A stretch of 64,000 bases of DNA from Fimbriimonadia bacterium (GCA_039961735.1 JABRVX010000008.1:1-64000); one strand, 5' to 3'; counted from the stretch's first letter, positions 33,551-42,180 are shown. The notes: generated by a model from the sequence alone, not told the origin. A program made the numbers and translations.

Positions 33551-34809
33551 TTGTCCCCTCGATAGACTTGATGGGCGGGCAAGCGGTGCAGCTCATTGGT
33601 GGCCGCGAACTCGCGTTAGAAGCGGGCGACCCTCTGCCGATAGCTGAGCGTTTCTCGGTGGCGGGGGAGATCGCGGTGGTGGACCTCGACGCGGCGCTCG
33701 GGCAGGGCGAGAATGCGGAGGTGATCCGTCGCCTGCTGAAGGCTGCGCGGTGCCGCGTGGGCGGCGGGATTCGGGATGTGGACACGGCGCTGCGATGGTT
33801 GGACGAAGGTGCGAGCAAAGTGGTGATCGGCACAGCCGCAACGCCAGAGGTGCTCTCCAAGCTGCCACCCGAGAGGGTGATCGCCGCTCTGGATGCGCAC
33901 CAAGGCGAAGTGGTGGTGAAGGGGTGGCGAGAGGGTACCGGACGGACCGTGTTGGAACGTATTCGCGAGCTTAGTGGTCTGGTCGGGGGCTTTCTCGTCA
34001 CCTTCGTGGAGCGCGAGGGGAGGATGCAGGGCCTGCCGCTGGACACGGCAAGGGAGATCGTGGAGGCTGCGGGCGAAGCAAAGGTGACCATCGCAGGCGG
34101 GGTGACGACCACGTTGGACATCGCCGCGCTGGACCGGATGGGAGCCGACGCGCAGGTGGGGATGGCACTCTATACCGGTGCCATGGACCTCGCGGATGCC
34201 ATCGCTGCGCCGCTCACCACGGACCGACCGGACGGCCTATGGCCTACCGTAGTGGTAGACGAGCATGGTACCGCGCTTGGGCTGGCTTACTCGAGTCTCG
34301 AGAGCTTGCGGGATGCGGTGCGCACCAGGACGGGCGTGTACCACTCACGCAAGCGAGGGCTATGGGTCAAGGGTGCGACCACTGGGAACACGCAAGAACT
34401 GCTGCGGGTGGACGTGGACTGCGACCGTGACACGGTGCGCTTCGTGGTCCGGCAGCAGGGCCCGTTCTGTCACACGGGCGAACGGACTTGCTGGGGGCCG
34501 GACTGGGGGCTGCGCGCGCTGGAGGCAACTATCCGCTCGCGGCTCGCCGATGCGCCGGAGGGCTCGTACACGCGAAGGCTGCTCGACGACCCGTCGCTGC
34601 TCGATGCGAAGCTGCGAGAAGAGGCCGGGGAGCTTGCCAGTGCCGAGACACCCGACGAGGTGGCGGAGGAGGCTGCGGACCTGCTCTACTTCTGGCTGGT
34701 TGCGCTCGTGCGTTCCGGCAAGTCGCTCGAAGACGTGGAGCGAGTTCTCGACAGGCGCGCGCTGCGCGTGACGCGGAGAGGCGGGGAGAGAAAGGACGCG
34801 GATGCATGA
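33547..34809 (+). CDS. hisA/hisIE: Triple fusion HisA-HisI-HisE
   Basis: One 420-residue reading frame contains three histidine enzymes. Residues 1-228 are HisA (ProFAR isomerase), with Asp7 in VPSIDLMGG and Asp in IAALDAHQGEVVVKGW. Residues 231-320 are PRA-cyclohydrolase (HisI): YHSRKRGLWVKGATTGNTQ, the metal Asp/Cys cluster VDCDRD (Cys292), and Cys308 and Cys315 in FCHTGERTC. Residues 321-405 are PRA-pyrophosphatase (HisE), with the acidic KLREEAGEL and EEAADLLYFWL motifs. So steps 2, 3 and 4 of the pathway sit in one chain. HisI-HisE fusions are common; I do not know of a HisA-HisIE one. There is no stop or frameshift at the junction (around codon 229), and both neighbours overlap by 4 bases. 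In HisA the canonical TDxxxDG loop reads TFVEREG. Confidence 0.93.
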   Translation: MIVPSIDLMGGQAVQLIGGRELALEAGDPLPIAERFSVAGEIAVVDLDAALGQGENAEVIRRLLKAARCRVGGGIRDVDTALRWLDEGASKVVIGTAATPEVLSKLPPERVIAALDAHQGEVVVKGWREGTGRTVLERIRELSGLVGGFLVTFVEREGRMQGLPLDTAREIVEAAGEAKVTIAGGVTTTLDIAALDRMGADAQVGMALYTGAMDLADAIAAPLTTDRPDGLWPTVVVDEHGTALGLAYSSLESLRDAVRTRTGVYHSRKRGLWVKGATTGNTQELLRVDVDCDRDTVRFVVRQQGPFCHTGERTCWGPDWGLRALEATIRSRLADAPEGSYTRRLLDDPSLLDAKLREEAGELASAETPDEVAEEAADLLYFWLVALVRSGKSLEDVERVLDRRALRVTRRGGERKDADA

Positions 34810-36065
34810 GCCGACTGCTTCGCTTGGTACAGCCATCGGAAGTCGAAGCCCTGCAGAGGAGCGCGCTGGACGCTGCGGCTATTACCGATGCCGCGCGGAT
34901 CGTCGAGGATGTGAGACAGCACGGCGAGAGTGCGGTCAGAGAGCATGCCGAGCGTCTCGGCGACATCGCTCCTGGGGAGCCGCTGAGCTTGTCACGGGAG
35001 GACCTCGAGAGGGCACTCGCCTCGATCTCACAGGATGATTTCGCGCTTCTGCGGCGTGTGGCTGAGCGGATTCGTCGCTTTGCCGAGGCGCAGCGTAAAT
35101 GCCTGCTCGACCTGGATACGCAGGTCGAAGGGGGGCGCGCAGGACATCGGTGGATACCGGTGCAATCGGCCGGATGCTACGCTCCCGGAGGGCGCTTCCC
35201 CTTGCCTTCCTCCGTGCTGATGACCGCGGTCACTGCGCGGGTAGCGGGGGTGGAGCATGTGTGGGTGGCATCGCCGAAGCCACCACCTATCACCCTGGCA
35301 GCCGCTGCGGTAGCGGGCGCGGACGGTCTGCTGGCGGTAGGTGGCGCCCAGGCGGTTGCGGCCCTCGCGTTCGGAGCGGGCGGTGTGCCTGCCTGCGATG
35401 TGATCGTCGGGCCCGGTAACAAGTGGGTGACCGCGGCAAAGCACCTAGTGTCCTCGTCGGTGGCGATTGATATGCTGGCTGGGCCATCGGAGCTGGTAGT
35501 GATCGCTGACGGGCATGCGGACGCCGAGACGGTTGCGCTGGACCTGCTAGCCCAAGCGGAGCACGACCCCGATGCCTGCGCGATCCTGATTAGCTTGGAC
35601 GCGGGGCTCATCAAAGGTGTGGAGGAAGCGCTGGCGGGACATCTGGCCGGATCGCCCGTGGCTGACATCGCCCGGTCAGCATTGTCTAACGGCTTCGTGT
35701 GCGTTGTCGAATCGATAGAGGAGGCCGTGGGGCTTGCGGATCAGATAGCCCCCGAACACTTGCACCTTCATGTAGCGGGACCTGCGCTGGCGGAGGCGGT
35801 TCGAACCTGCAAGCGATACGGAACGATGTTCGTCGGGGCCGCGAGCGCGGAAGCCGTTGGGGATTACGGAGCCGGACCGAACCACGTGCTGCCTACCGGT
35901 GGCTCGGCAAGGCACTCCTCGGGCCTATCGGTGATGACGTTCCTGCGAGCACGGACCTGGCTGAAAGTGGATGAAGATGCATCGGCGCTTTTGGACGACA
36001 CGGTGGCACTGGCGCGTCTAGAGGGTTTGGAGTTTCATGCAAGGTCGGCGGCCAGAAGACGATAG
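34806..36065 (+). CDS. hisD: Histidinol dehydrogenase
   Basis: A 419-residue zinc enzyme that oxidises histidinol to histidine in two steps. Zinc ligands are in AQAEHDPDA, in VGDYGAGPNHVLPTGG, and in the C-terminal FHARSAARR. The catalytic Glu-His pair is in QIAPEHLHLH. Start at 34806 overlaps the stop of the fusion gene (ATGA); upstream in-frame codons lie inside that gene. Confidence 0.96.
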   Translation: MSRLLRLVQPSEVEALQRSALDAAAITDAARIVEDVRQHGESAVREHAERLGDIAPGEPLSLSREDLERALASISQDDFALLRRVAERIRRFAEAQRKCLLDLDTQVEGGRAGHRWIPVQSAGCYAPGGRFPLPSSVLMTAVTARVAGVEHVWVASPKPPPITLAAAAVAGADGLLAVGGAQAVAALAFGAGGVPACDVIVGPGNKWVTAAKHLVSSSVAIDMLAGPSELVVIADGHADAETVALDLLAQAEHDPDACAILISLDAGLIKGVEEALAGHLAGSPVADIARSALSNGFVCVVESIEEAVGLADQIAPEHLHLHVAGPALAEAVRTCKRYGTMFVGAASAEAVGDYGAGPNHVLPTGGSARHSSGLSVMTFLRARTWLKVDEDASALLDDTVALARLEGLEFHARSAARRR

Positions 36066-36071
36066 ATGGAA

Positions 36072-36105
36072 CGGTGGGTCCGGGGGCTGTGCCCCCGATC
36101 CACCG
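36072..36105. terminator. Strong stem-loop between convergent genes
   Basis: A 16-nt arm (36072-36087, CGGTGGGTCCGGGGGC) pairs with a 15-nt arm (36091-36105) across a 3-nt loop, with one bulge and one mismatch. It lies 7 nt after the hisD stop and 27 nt from the stop of the PEP-CTERM gene on the other strand, so it could end both transcripts. There is no T-run on either side. Confidence 0.6.
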
Positions 36106-36131
36106 ACATCGTATTCGCGACTCGGACCGGC

Positions 36132-36677
36132 CTAGCGCCGAGTGCGCAGTCTGCGAAGCGTACCGAGCGAACCCAGTCCGACGAGGATAGCAGCGAGGCT
36201 GCCGGGTTCGGGCACCAGCCGGAAGTGAGCGGTGTTTGCTCCGTCCGGCAGAGCACCGACGACGCGGATGTGCATCCCGAAATCATCGATCTTGCTCGTG
36301 TCGATTGCGGTGTAGCTGAAGCTGAGGCTGCCGTTCGGGTACACGGCAGCGGACTTGCTAGGGTCTTTCCATCCCGCGAGGTCGTACGAGCTCTCGTGGT
36401 ACGACCAACCGTTCTGCGCAACTCCCGAGGCCGCCAGGTCGCCCGAATCCGAGATGGCCCAGAAGCCGAAGACGAGGTCCACGTCGTAGTCGATCCCCAG
36501 GTAGGTGATGGTCGGGTTAGGCCCGAGGCTGAGGATGTATTCGAACGTCCCAGCGCCTGGGCTCACGAAGATGTCGCTGAAACTGTCCAGCGGCAGAAAA
36601 CTGGCTTTCGTCTGAGCCTGGACTACGCCACCAACGGCTAGGGCGGCCGCGATCATCAGAATACGTATGTGCTTCAT
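36132..36677 (-). CDS. PEP-CTERM sorting-domain protein
   Basis: A 181-residue secreted protein with signal peptide (ILMIAAALAVGGVVQAQ) and a C-terminal exosortase signal: VPEPGS, a hydrophobic helix and an Arg-rich tail (RRLRTRR). The body is beta-rich with no recognised domain. Exosortase would cleave at the PEP motif and attach it to an extracellular matrix; no exosortase gene is in this window. The upstream region has inverted repeats at 36694-36722 and 36790-36842. Confidence 0.88.
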   Translation of the reverse strand: MKHIRILMIAAALAVGGVVQAQTKASFLPLDSFSDIFVSPGAGTFEYILSLGPNPTITYLGIDYDVDLVFGFWAISDSGDLAASGVAQNGWSYHESSYDLAGWKDPSKSAAVYPNGSLSFSYTAIDTSKIDDFGMHIRVVGALPDGANTAHFRLVPEPGSLAAILVGLGSLGTLRRLRTRR

Positions 36678-36693
36678 TGTCCCACCTTTCTAT

Positions 36694-36722
36694 CGGTTTC
36701 GAACCTGTCGGGTGCGAAACCG
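36694..36722. promoter_or_regulatory. 8-bp inverted repeat just upstream of the PEP-CTERM gene
   Basis: CGGTTTCG (36694-36701) and CGAAACCG (36715-36722) are exact complements 13 nt apart. Located 17-45 nt before the start codon, this is a good position for an operator or a 5'-UTR hairpin controlling the PEP-CTERM gene. Confidence 0.45.
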
Positions 36723-37007
36723 GTCTTTCTCTTGGCGATCTCTCAATAGTTAGCTAAATAGAACGCCAAAAGTACCATCCTTTGGTCGGTGGGCGAGTAC
36801 AAATACCAGCAAACTGTTCGCGCGGTGCGCCAAACTCGCCCATCATAACCGAACCTTTGAGCAAAGTCTAGGCCGAGGAGGCGGAATGCTTAGCTAGGCT
36901 AAATAAACACGTTGTATTGCCTGGGTCTGCCCCCGTCTTCAGAGGCCAATCGGGCAGCCCTCGGCTCAGGCGGACGTGACATCGGGGCGAGGTGCTACAA
37001 TCGGCGG
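36723..37007. other. Divergent intergenic region, AT-richer than its flanks
   Basis: No gene is seen. It contains a 9-bp inverted repeat TGGGCGAGT/ACTCGCCCA (36790-36798 and 36834-36842) and two related AT-rich words, TTAGCTAAATA (36750-36760) and TTAGCTAGGCTAAATA (36890-36905). A TACAAT hexamer at 36996-37001 lies 6 nt before the ATG of the pyrophosphorylase gene. Confidence 0.6.
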
Positions 37008-38117
37008 ATGGCCAACGGACGATATCGGGGTGTGATCATTGCCGGTGGATTCGGCACCAGGCTGCGCCCCCTCACCCTCACCCGACCCAAACCCTTGATG
37101 CCCCTAGCGAATCGGCCATTTCTGGAATACCAGGTCGGCCTTCTGCGCTCCGCGGGGATCAGAGAGATCGTTTTCGCCACCAATTATCTCGCCGATCAGA
37201 TCGAGGCCCACTTCGGCGACGGTTCCCACTTCGGCGTGCACATGATCTACAAAGAAGAGACCGAGCCGATGGACACCGGCGGGGCCGTGCGTAATGCGAT
37301 CGAGGGCCTGCCCACCATGGATTGCGTGGTGTTCAATGGCGACGTGCTGCACGACTTCGACCTGCAGGCGATCCTCCGCGACCATGAGGAGTCTGGCGCT
37401 GCGGCCACCCTAACGCTGTACACCGTGCAGCGCCCGCACCCTTACGGCGTTGTGCCGACCGATGAGCGGCGGCGCGTGCAGGCTTTTTTGGAGCCGACGC
37501 AGGAGCAGAAGAAAGCGGCGGACAGAGGCGAGAAGCAAGAAGGCACGGACAACATCAATGCAGGCCTGTACGTGTTTCGCGGCGAGGTGGCGGAGAGCAT
37601 CCCGCTGCGACGATGCAACATCGAGCGGGAGTTCTTCCCTTCGCTGATCGCGAGCGGCGCGCTCGTTCTGGGCCACATCACCGGCGGGTACTGGACAGAT
37701 GTCGGCAGGCCGGCCCAACTCCTCGCCGCCACGCGCGCGATCCTGAGCGGCGCCGTCACCGTCGCGATGCCCCCTGCAGGCGAAAAGCGTGACGGCGTGT
37801 ACGCGGGCGAAGGCGCGGAGTGGGTAGGAGCAACCGTGAAGCCTGGCTGCGCAATCGGGCCGAGGTCGCTGGTGGCCGAGGGTGCGACGGTGGACGACTA
37901 CAGCGCGCTGGGCGAAGGGTGCCGGGTGGAGAGCGGCGCTAGGGTGTCGGCGAGCATCTTGCTGCCCGGAGTGACCGTGGGGCAGGACGCAATCGTAGAG
38001 GGTTGTCTGATTGACCGAGACTGCAAGATCGGAGAGGCTGCGCACCTGCGCAACGTCGTGTTAGGTGCGGGAAGCGTCGTGACGGCGCATAGCAATCTAG
38101 GGGAGGGCATTCGATGA
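37008..38117 (+). CDS. NDP-sugar pyrophosphorylase with left-handed beta-helix tail
   Basis: A 369-residue nucleotidyltransferase of the GDP-mannose/glucose-1-phosphate type. The catalytic N-terminal signature IIAGGFGTRLRPLT and KPLMPLANRPFLEY are present, with NGDVLHDFDL as the metal-binding region. The C-terminal 100 residues are hexapeptide repeats. It activates a sugar 1-phosphate; the sugar and base are not readable. The ATG at 37008 gives the family N terminus; an in-frame start at 36912 has none of it. It is coupled to the aminotransferase gene by a 4-base overlap. Confidence 0.88.
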   Translation: MANGRYRGVIIAGGFGTRLRPLTLTRPKPLMPLANRPFLEYQVGLLRSAGIREIVFATNYLADQIEAHFGDGSHFGVHMIYKEETEPMDTGGAVRNAIEGLPTMDCVVFNGDVLHDFDLQAILRDHEESGAAATLTLYTVQRPHPYGVVPTDERRRVQAFLEPTQEQKKAADRGEKQEGTDNINAGLYVFRGEVAESIPLRRCNIEREFFPSLIASGALVLGHITGGYWTDVGRPAQLLAATRAILSGAVTVAMPPAGEKRDGVYAGEGAEWVGATVKPGCAIGPRSLVAEGATVDDYSALGEGCRVESGARVSASILLPGVTVGQDAIVEGCLIDRDCKIGEAAHLRNVVLGAGSVVTAHSNLGEGIR

Positions 38118-39235
38118 AAGTGCCTTTGGTGGATCTTAATGCGCAGCACGCCGAGTTGCGTGGCAGATTGGATGCGGCGTTGAAAGAGGTGCTGGACTCC
38201 GGTCGCTTCATCCTCGGTCCCAACGTGCAAGCCCTGGAGCAAGAGATTGCCGAGCGGTGCGGTGTGCAATACGGCGTGGGTGTGGCTTCTGGGACCGATG
38301 CGCTGAAGATCGCGTTGCAGGCTCTCGGCGTGGGACCCGGCGATGAGGTGATCACGACGCCGTTCACCTTCGTGGCGACCGTGGAGGTGATAGCACAGAT
38401 CGGCGCGGTTCCGGTGTTTGCGGATATAGACCCTGCTACATTCCTACTGGACCCGGAGCGTGTTAGGGAAAAGATCGGCCCGAGAACGAAGGCGATCTTG
38501 CCCGTGCACCTATTCGGCCAGCTAGCCGACATGGATGCCCTGTGCGAGATTGCCGAGGAGCGAGGGCTCCTGGTGTTGGAAGACGGCGCGCAAGCGATTG
38601 GCGCAACACGCAATGGCAAGGCGATGGGGGCATTCGGACATGCGGCTACGCTGAGCTTCTTCCCTACCAAGAACTTGGGCGCGATGGGTGATGGCGGCAT
38701 GATCGTCACGAATGACGAACGCATCTACGAACACTGCATCGCACTTCGGATGCATGGCATGCCCGCGGGAGACTATATGTATCGCGAGATAGGGTATGCA
38801 AGTCGGCTGGACGAGATCCAGGCCGCCGTGCTGAGGGTGAAGCACCAGATGTTGGACGAGTGGAACCGGCGACGAGTTAGGAACGCCGGTATCTACTTCG
38901 ACCTGCTCGAAGGTACCGAGGTGGTTCTGCCATCCACTCTAGAGGGTAACACCCATACCTATCACCAGTTCACCATCCGGCACCCTCGCAGGGACCAGCT
39001 ACAGGCGTACCTAAAGGAACGCGAGGTCGGGTGCGGCATCTACTATCCTGCGGGCTTACACTTGCAGGAGGCGTACGCTTCGTATGGTCACCGCGAGGGA
39101 GACTTCCCGTTGACGGAGCAGTCGTGCAGAGAAGTTCTGTCACTGCCTGTCCATGCGCATCTGTCCGAAGATCAGGTTCGGTTCGCAGCTGAGAGCATCG
39201 CCCAATTCTGCAAGGAATCCGTCGCCGCAGTATGA
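38114..39235 (+). CDS. DegT/DnrJ/EryC1 sugar aminotransferase
   Basis: A 373-residue PLP enzyme that aminates keto-sugars bound to a nucleotide. Signatures are VDLNAQHAELRGRLDAAL, GVASGTDALKIALQALG (phosphate/ring contacts), LVLEDGAQAIGA (the PLP-stacking region with Asp), and the Schiff-base Lys in SFFPTKNLGAMGDGGM. The substrate is probably a 3- or 4-keto-hexose nucleotide for a surface glycan. It overlaps both neighbours by 4 bases, so the three genes form one operon. Confidence 0.92.
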   Translation: MKVPLVDLNAQHAELRGRLDAALKEVLDSGRFILGPNVQALEQEIAERCGVQYGVGVASGTDALKIALQALGVGPGDEVITTPFTFVATVEVIAQIGAVPVFADIDPATFLLDPERVREKIGPRTKAILPVHLFGQLADMDALCEIAEERGLLVLEDGAQAIGATRNGKAMGAFGHAATLSFFPTKNLGAMGDGGMIVTNDERIYEHCIALRMHGMPAGDYMYREIGYASRLDEIQAAVLRVKHQMLDEWNRRRVRNAGIYFDLLEGTEVVLPSTLEGNTHTYHQFTIRHPRRDQLQAYLKEREVGCGIYYPAGLHLQEAYASYGHREGDFPLTEQSCREVLSLPVHAHLSEDQVRFAAESIAQFCKESVAAV

Positions 39236-40245
39236 AGGCGATGCTCCTCGCAGCGGGTGTTGGATCGCGGCTGGACCCACTCACCCGTCGGCTGCCAAAG
39301 CCTATGGTGCCGGTGATGAACCGCCCCGCCATGGAGCACATCCTCGAACTCCTGGTGCATCATGGCTTCACCGAGATCATGGTGAACTTGCACTACATGG
39401 GGGATGTGATCGAGTCGCACTTCGGCGACGGGTCTCGATGGGGTGCTCGAATCACCTATTCGCGCGAAGACCAGCTTTGGGGGGATGCTGGCAGTGTCGG
39501 CCGTGTGAAGGACTTCTGGGACGACACGTTCCTGGTGATAGGCGCCGACGACGTAACGGACATGGACCTCGGCGCGCTGGTCGCTTACCATAAGGACCGT
39601 CGAGCCGATGCCACGATCGCCCTGTACCCCGTGGAGGACCCATCGGAATACGGGGTCGCGGTGGTCGAGAAGGGCAGGATCATTGGCTTTCAGGAGAAGC
39701 CCTCCCCCTCGCAAGCCAAGTCGCGCATGGCCAACACCGGTGTGTACGTGTTCGAACCGAGGGTGTTAGATATGGTTCCCGAGGGCAAAGTGTATGGTCT
39801 TGGAAGAGACCTCCTGCCTGGACTGCTGGACGAAGGGCGGCCCTTCTTCGGATGGCAGGCCGACGGGTACTGGTGCGATATCGGGAGTCTAGCGTACTAC
39901 CATCAGACGCACCGGGATGCTCTCGCAGGACGCATCGCACTAACATCGGGGCTATCCGAGTTGCTGCCGAGGGTATGGGTTGCCGAGAGTGTCGAGTTGC
40001 ACCCCGATGCGGTCGTAGTAGGGCCGTGCTTGCTGGGCGGCGGATGCAGAATCGGGGCGGGAGCTAAGATCGAGCGCAGCGTGTTGGGACCGAATTGCTC
40101 GGTCGCCGAGGGATCTCTCATCAACGATTGCGTGATTTGGGGCAGTGTGAGCGTCGGTCCGGCCACCACCTTGCAGTCGTGTCTGGTCGGCTCGGGATGC
40201 GCAGTGTCCTCGACGGGAGAGTTGCACCGGGCGATCATCGTCTAA
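39232..40245 (+). CDS. Second NDP-sugar pyrophosphorylase with beta-helix tail
   Basis: A 337-residue nucleotidyltransferase with MLLAAGVGSRLDPLT, KPMVPVMNRPAMEH, VIGADDVTDMDLGAL and ANTGVYVFEP. It resembles the 37008-38117 protein in layout and ends in hexapeptide repeats (VVGPCLLGGGCRIGAGAKIE), but is clearly diverged from it. Two pyrophosphorylases around one aminotransferase suggest one activates the substrate of the aminotransferase and the other a second sugar of the same glycan, or that they came from an old duplication. Confidence 0.88.
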   Translation: MKAMLLAAGVGSRLDPLTRRLPKPMVPVMNRPAMEHILELLVHHGFTEIMVNLHYMGDVIESHFGDGSRWGARITYSREDQLWGDAGSVGRVKDFWDDTFLVIGADDVTDMDLGALVAYHKDRRADATIALYPVEDPSEYGVAVVEKGRIIGFQEKPSPSQAKSRMANTGVYVFEPRVLDMVPEGKVYGLGRDLLPGLLDEGRPFFGWQADGYWCDIGSLAYYHQTHRDALAGRIALTSGLSELLPRVWVAESVELHPDAVVVGPCLLGGGCRIGAGAKIERSVLGPNCSVAEGSLINDCVIWGSVSVGPATTLQSCLVGSGCAVSSTGELHRAIIV

Positions 40246-40386
40246 GTCAGAGCTTTTCTGTTTCAGCACGCAGTCATACTGCTCGCTCGCTAACAACTTG
40301 CCACGTCTTCCTATACTAGCATTCTCGTATGCATACCTCCCCGCACAATTGCGATCCGTAGCGAATCGTGGTAGACTCAACCTGCC

Positions 40387-40404
40387 ATCTGCCAAGCGGC
40401 AGAT
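40387..40404. promoter_or_regulatory. Small stem-loop upstream of the secreted protein gene
   Basis: ATCTGCC-AAGC-GGCAGAT is a perfect 7-bp hairpin 40 nt before the start codon at 40444. It might be a 5'-UTR control element or the end of the upstream sugar operon. No T-run follows. The rest of 40246-40443 shows nothing clear beyond a TATACT hexamer at 40312. Confidence 0.35.
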
Positions 40405-40443
40405 TGTGCAACACATCACATTCTTCGAAATGAGGATCAAACC

Positions 40444-40896
40444 ATGCGTATGTGCATAGTCGCAGCAGCCCTGGCGCTGTGTGCAATCGTTCCTGCTTTT
40501 GCGGTCCCACCGACAGGAGTTATCTCCGGCAAGGGCACCGCAGATCTCGACAGCGGCGCCACGGGCAACCTCGATCTGTGGGTCGCCTTCTCACCAACCA
40601 CGAAGTACGTGTCGAAGTTCAAATTCTCGACGCCCCATCCGCTCGGCGGGCAGTCTTGGTTCAAGGGATCGACGTTGACCGATTACCTCGTACAGGGTCC
40701 GTACCCTCTGATCGTGGGACTTCGGGTCATGGGCACTTGGAATGGAACGCCTGCTTACTGCGACTTTTTTGTCGTGGACGACTTCCTCGGCAGGGACTGG
40801 GTTGTGATCATCATCAGGAACCAGTTCGGGGTGCCTCAGCACTACTGGAATGGCGTGATGACGACGGGGGGCTTTCGGGTCAACCTGGCGCCGTAA
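40444..40896 (+). CDS. Small secreted protein of unknown function
   Basis: A 150-residue protein with a clear signal peptide (MCIVAAALALCAIVPAFA, cleavage after AFA). The mature part is beta-rich with many aromatics and Gly (LDLWVAFSPTTKYVSKFKF, NGTPAYCDFFVVDDFLGRDW) and no recognised motif. It has only one mature Cys and no sorting signal. The in-frame ATG seven nt downstream is an alternative start. Confidence 0.7.
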   Translation: MRMCIVAAALALCAIVPAFAVPPTGVISGKGTADLDSGATGNLDLWVAFSPTTKYVSKFKFSTPHPLGGQSWFKGSTLTDYLVQGPYPLIVGLRVMGTWNGTPAYCDFFVVDDFLGRDWVVIIIRNQFGVPQHYWNGVMTTGGFRVNLAP

Positions 40897-41858
40897 CCAA
40901 GGCGGTGATCGTCGCGAGCCGCACCTTACGGGCCACGCGATTCTCGTACACCACACTCTGGATAACATGCCGCAGGTGCCGACTCGCCTACAACCGGCGA
41001 CCGGAGCCTGCGGCACCTCAGACTCCGTGCGGGAGTCTGACTGCTGACAATCGCGAATTGGGGGTAGTGCAACGAACATACTACGTACGGTGGCCGGCTG
41101 CATCTCGATCGGTGTAGCGCTCATGGTCTCTGCTCTCGGACACAGGGTCCAAGGCCGCTGCCACATCCACTTTCTGCCCTGACGAGTCGCTCGCTTCGCA
41201 GGCGCTCGTGTGAGGTGACCCACGCAACATCGAGCCCCTGAGATGCTTGACCGTGACCGCGGGGGCGTCGGAGCGCTCCCGCAATCCCAATTCGAAGTGG
41301 TCGCCGGTCGGTCCAGCTGAGGCTGCAGCCGTCACTTTCGTCATCTCCGGACCGAACTGGCAGTCTCAACCCCAGCGCTGGAGCGAGAGCCCTGCGCCCG
41401 AATGAGGGATTATCTGACTTCCTTCATACTCTGCCCGAGCATACACATCCGAGTCGCGCACAGCCGTGAGGTCGGTATCGCTGAAGAGGTGCATAGCCCT
41501 AAAGCCTCGACACACGTCCGCCGACCCGCACCTTCCGAATCCACGCCCTGAACCCGAGGAGCAGGCCGGGGCGAGACTCGAGTGCTTCGTGTCAACGCAA
41601 TCTTGCGATTTTTCGGCAGGCCCGCGATCGCGATTCTTGCGGCCCGCAGCGGCGAGACCGGTCTACGGCGGCGACTGTGACTCGCTTTGGCAGGGGCAGA
41701 AAAAGCAGCCAGTCTGGACAGATTGTGGCGGGTTCGCGCTGGTTTCGAGTGCTATCACGGCCGGCGGTAAGCGCAGTTGTGCCCTGCCCGGTCCACTTGG
41801 CCTGCGGCTGCACCCCGGTTTCAGGCTACAATGGCCGGGAACCGCCAGGTCCAACCGC
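40897..41858. other. Gene-poor 960-bp region with stem-loops
   Basis: No reading frame here looks like a protein on either strand. Two hairpins lie near the left end: TGCCGCAGG/CCTGCGGCA (40968-40976 and 41007-41015) and TCAGACTCC-GTGCG-GGAGTCTGA (41018-41040). A TACAAT hexamer at 41827-41832 is a plausible -10 for the tRNA gene. It may hold decayed genes that I cannot recognise. Confidence 0.6.
41018..41040. repeat. 9-bp perfect stem-loop sharing a core with the hairpins near 11.5-11.7 kb
   Basis: TCAGACTCC and GGAGTCTGA flank a 5-nt loop. The 11-nt string TGCGGGAGTCT (41028-41038) is the exact complement of the right arm of the hairpin at 11741-11751. It lies 120 nt after the secreted protein gene and could stop its transcript, though it lacks a T-run. 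Confidence 0.6.
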
Positions 41859-41934
41859 GCGGCCGTAGCTCAGTGGATAGAGCACCTGACTTCGGATCAG
41901 GTGGTCGGGGGTTCGAATCCCTCCGGCCGCGCCA
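41859..41934 (+). tRNA. tRNA-Arg, anticodon TCG
   Basis: A 76-nt cloverleaf with acceptor arms GCGGCCG/CGGCCGC, D-loop AGCTCAGTGGATAGAGC, anticodon stem CCTGA/TCAGG with loop CTTCGGA (anticodon TCG, reading CGA), T-arm GGGGGTTCGAATCCCTC and an encoded CCA at 41932-41934. A TACAAT hexamer sits 26 nt upstream of the mature 5' end. Confidence 0.98.
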
Positions 41935-42180
41935 ACGTACTTCGGAGAAGCCCACGAGCCGCGGTTCTTGTACCTAGAAGTATACACAATTACGCAGCAT
42001 TGCGCAAATCCTTTGGGGTCGATCCCGCACGGGATCGGGGTGTCGGTAAGTGGTAAGTCAGCGTGTCGGTTTCCACGCAGCGGGGCTAGGAGTCTCGTTC
42101 TGACAGTTCGTGACGGACCCGGAGTGTGCCGACGGTACCCGCGACGCACCAGAATGCCCGGAGAGGCGCCTCAGACGCAA

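Noticed and set aside
34488-34805. N-terminal extension of hisD into the HisA-HisIE gene
   Set aside because: The extension is out of frame with the fusion gene and rich in Arg/Ala; the ATG at 34806 gives the exact family N terminus.
41466-42056. 196-codon open frame on the plus strand
   Set aside because: Its middle reads QWIEHLTSDQVVGGSNPSG, the known false translation of a tRNA gene; the tRNA-Arg at 41859-41934 accounts for it.
42001-42060. GATCCCG-CA-CGGGATC palindrome near 42020 as an att site beside the tRNA
   Set aside because: No duplication of the tRNA 3' end or integrase gene was found, so an attachment site is not supported.
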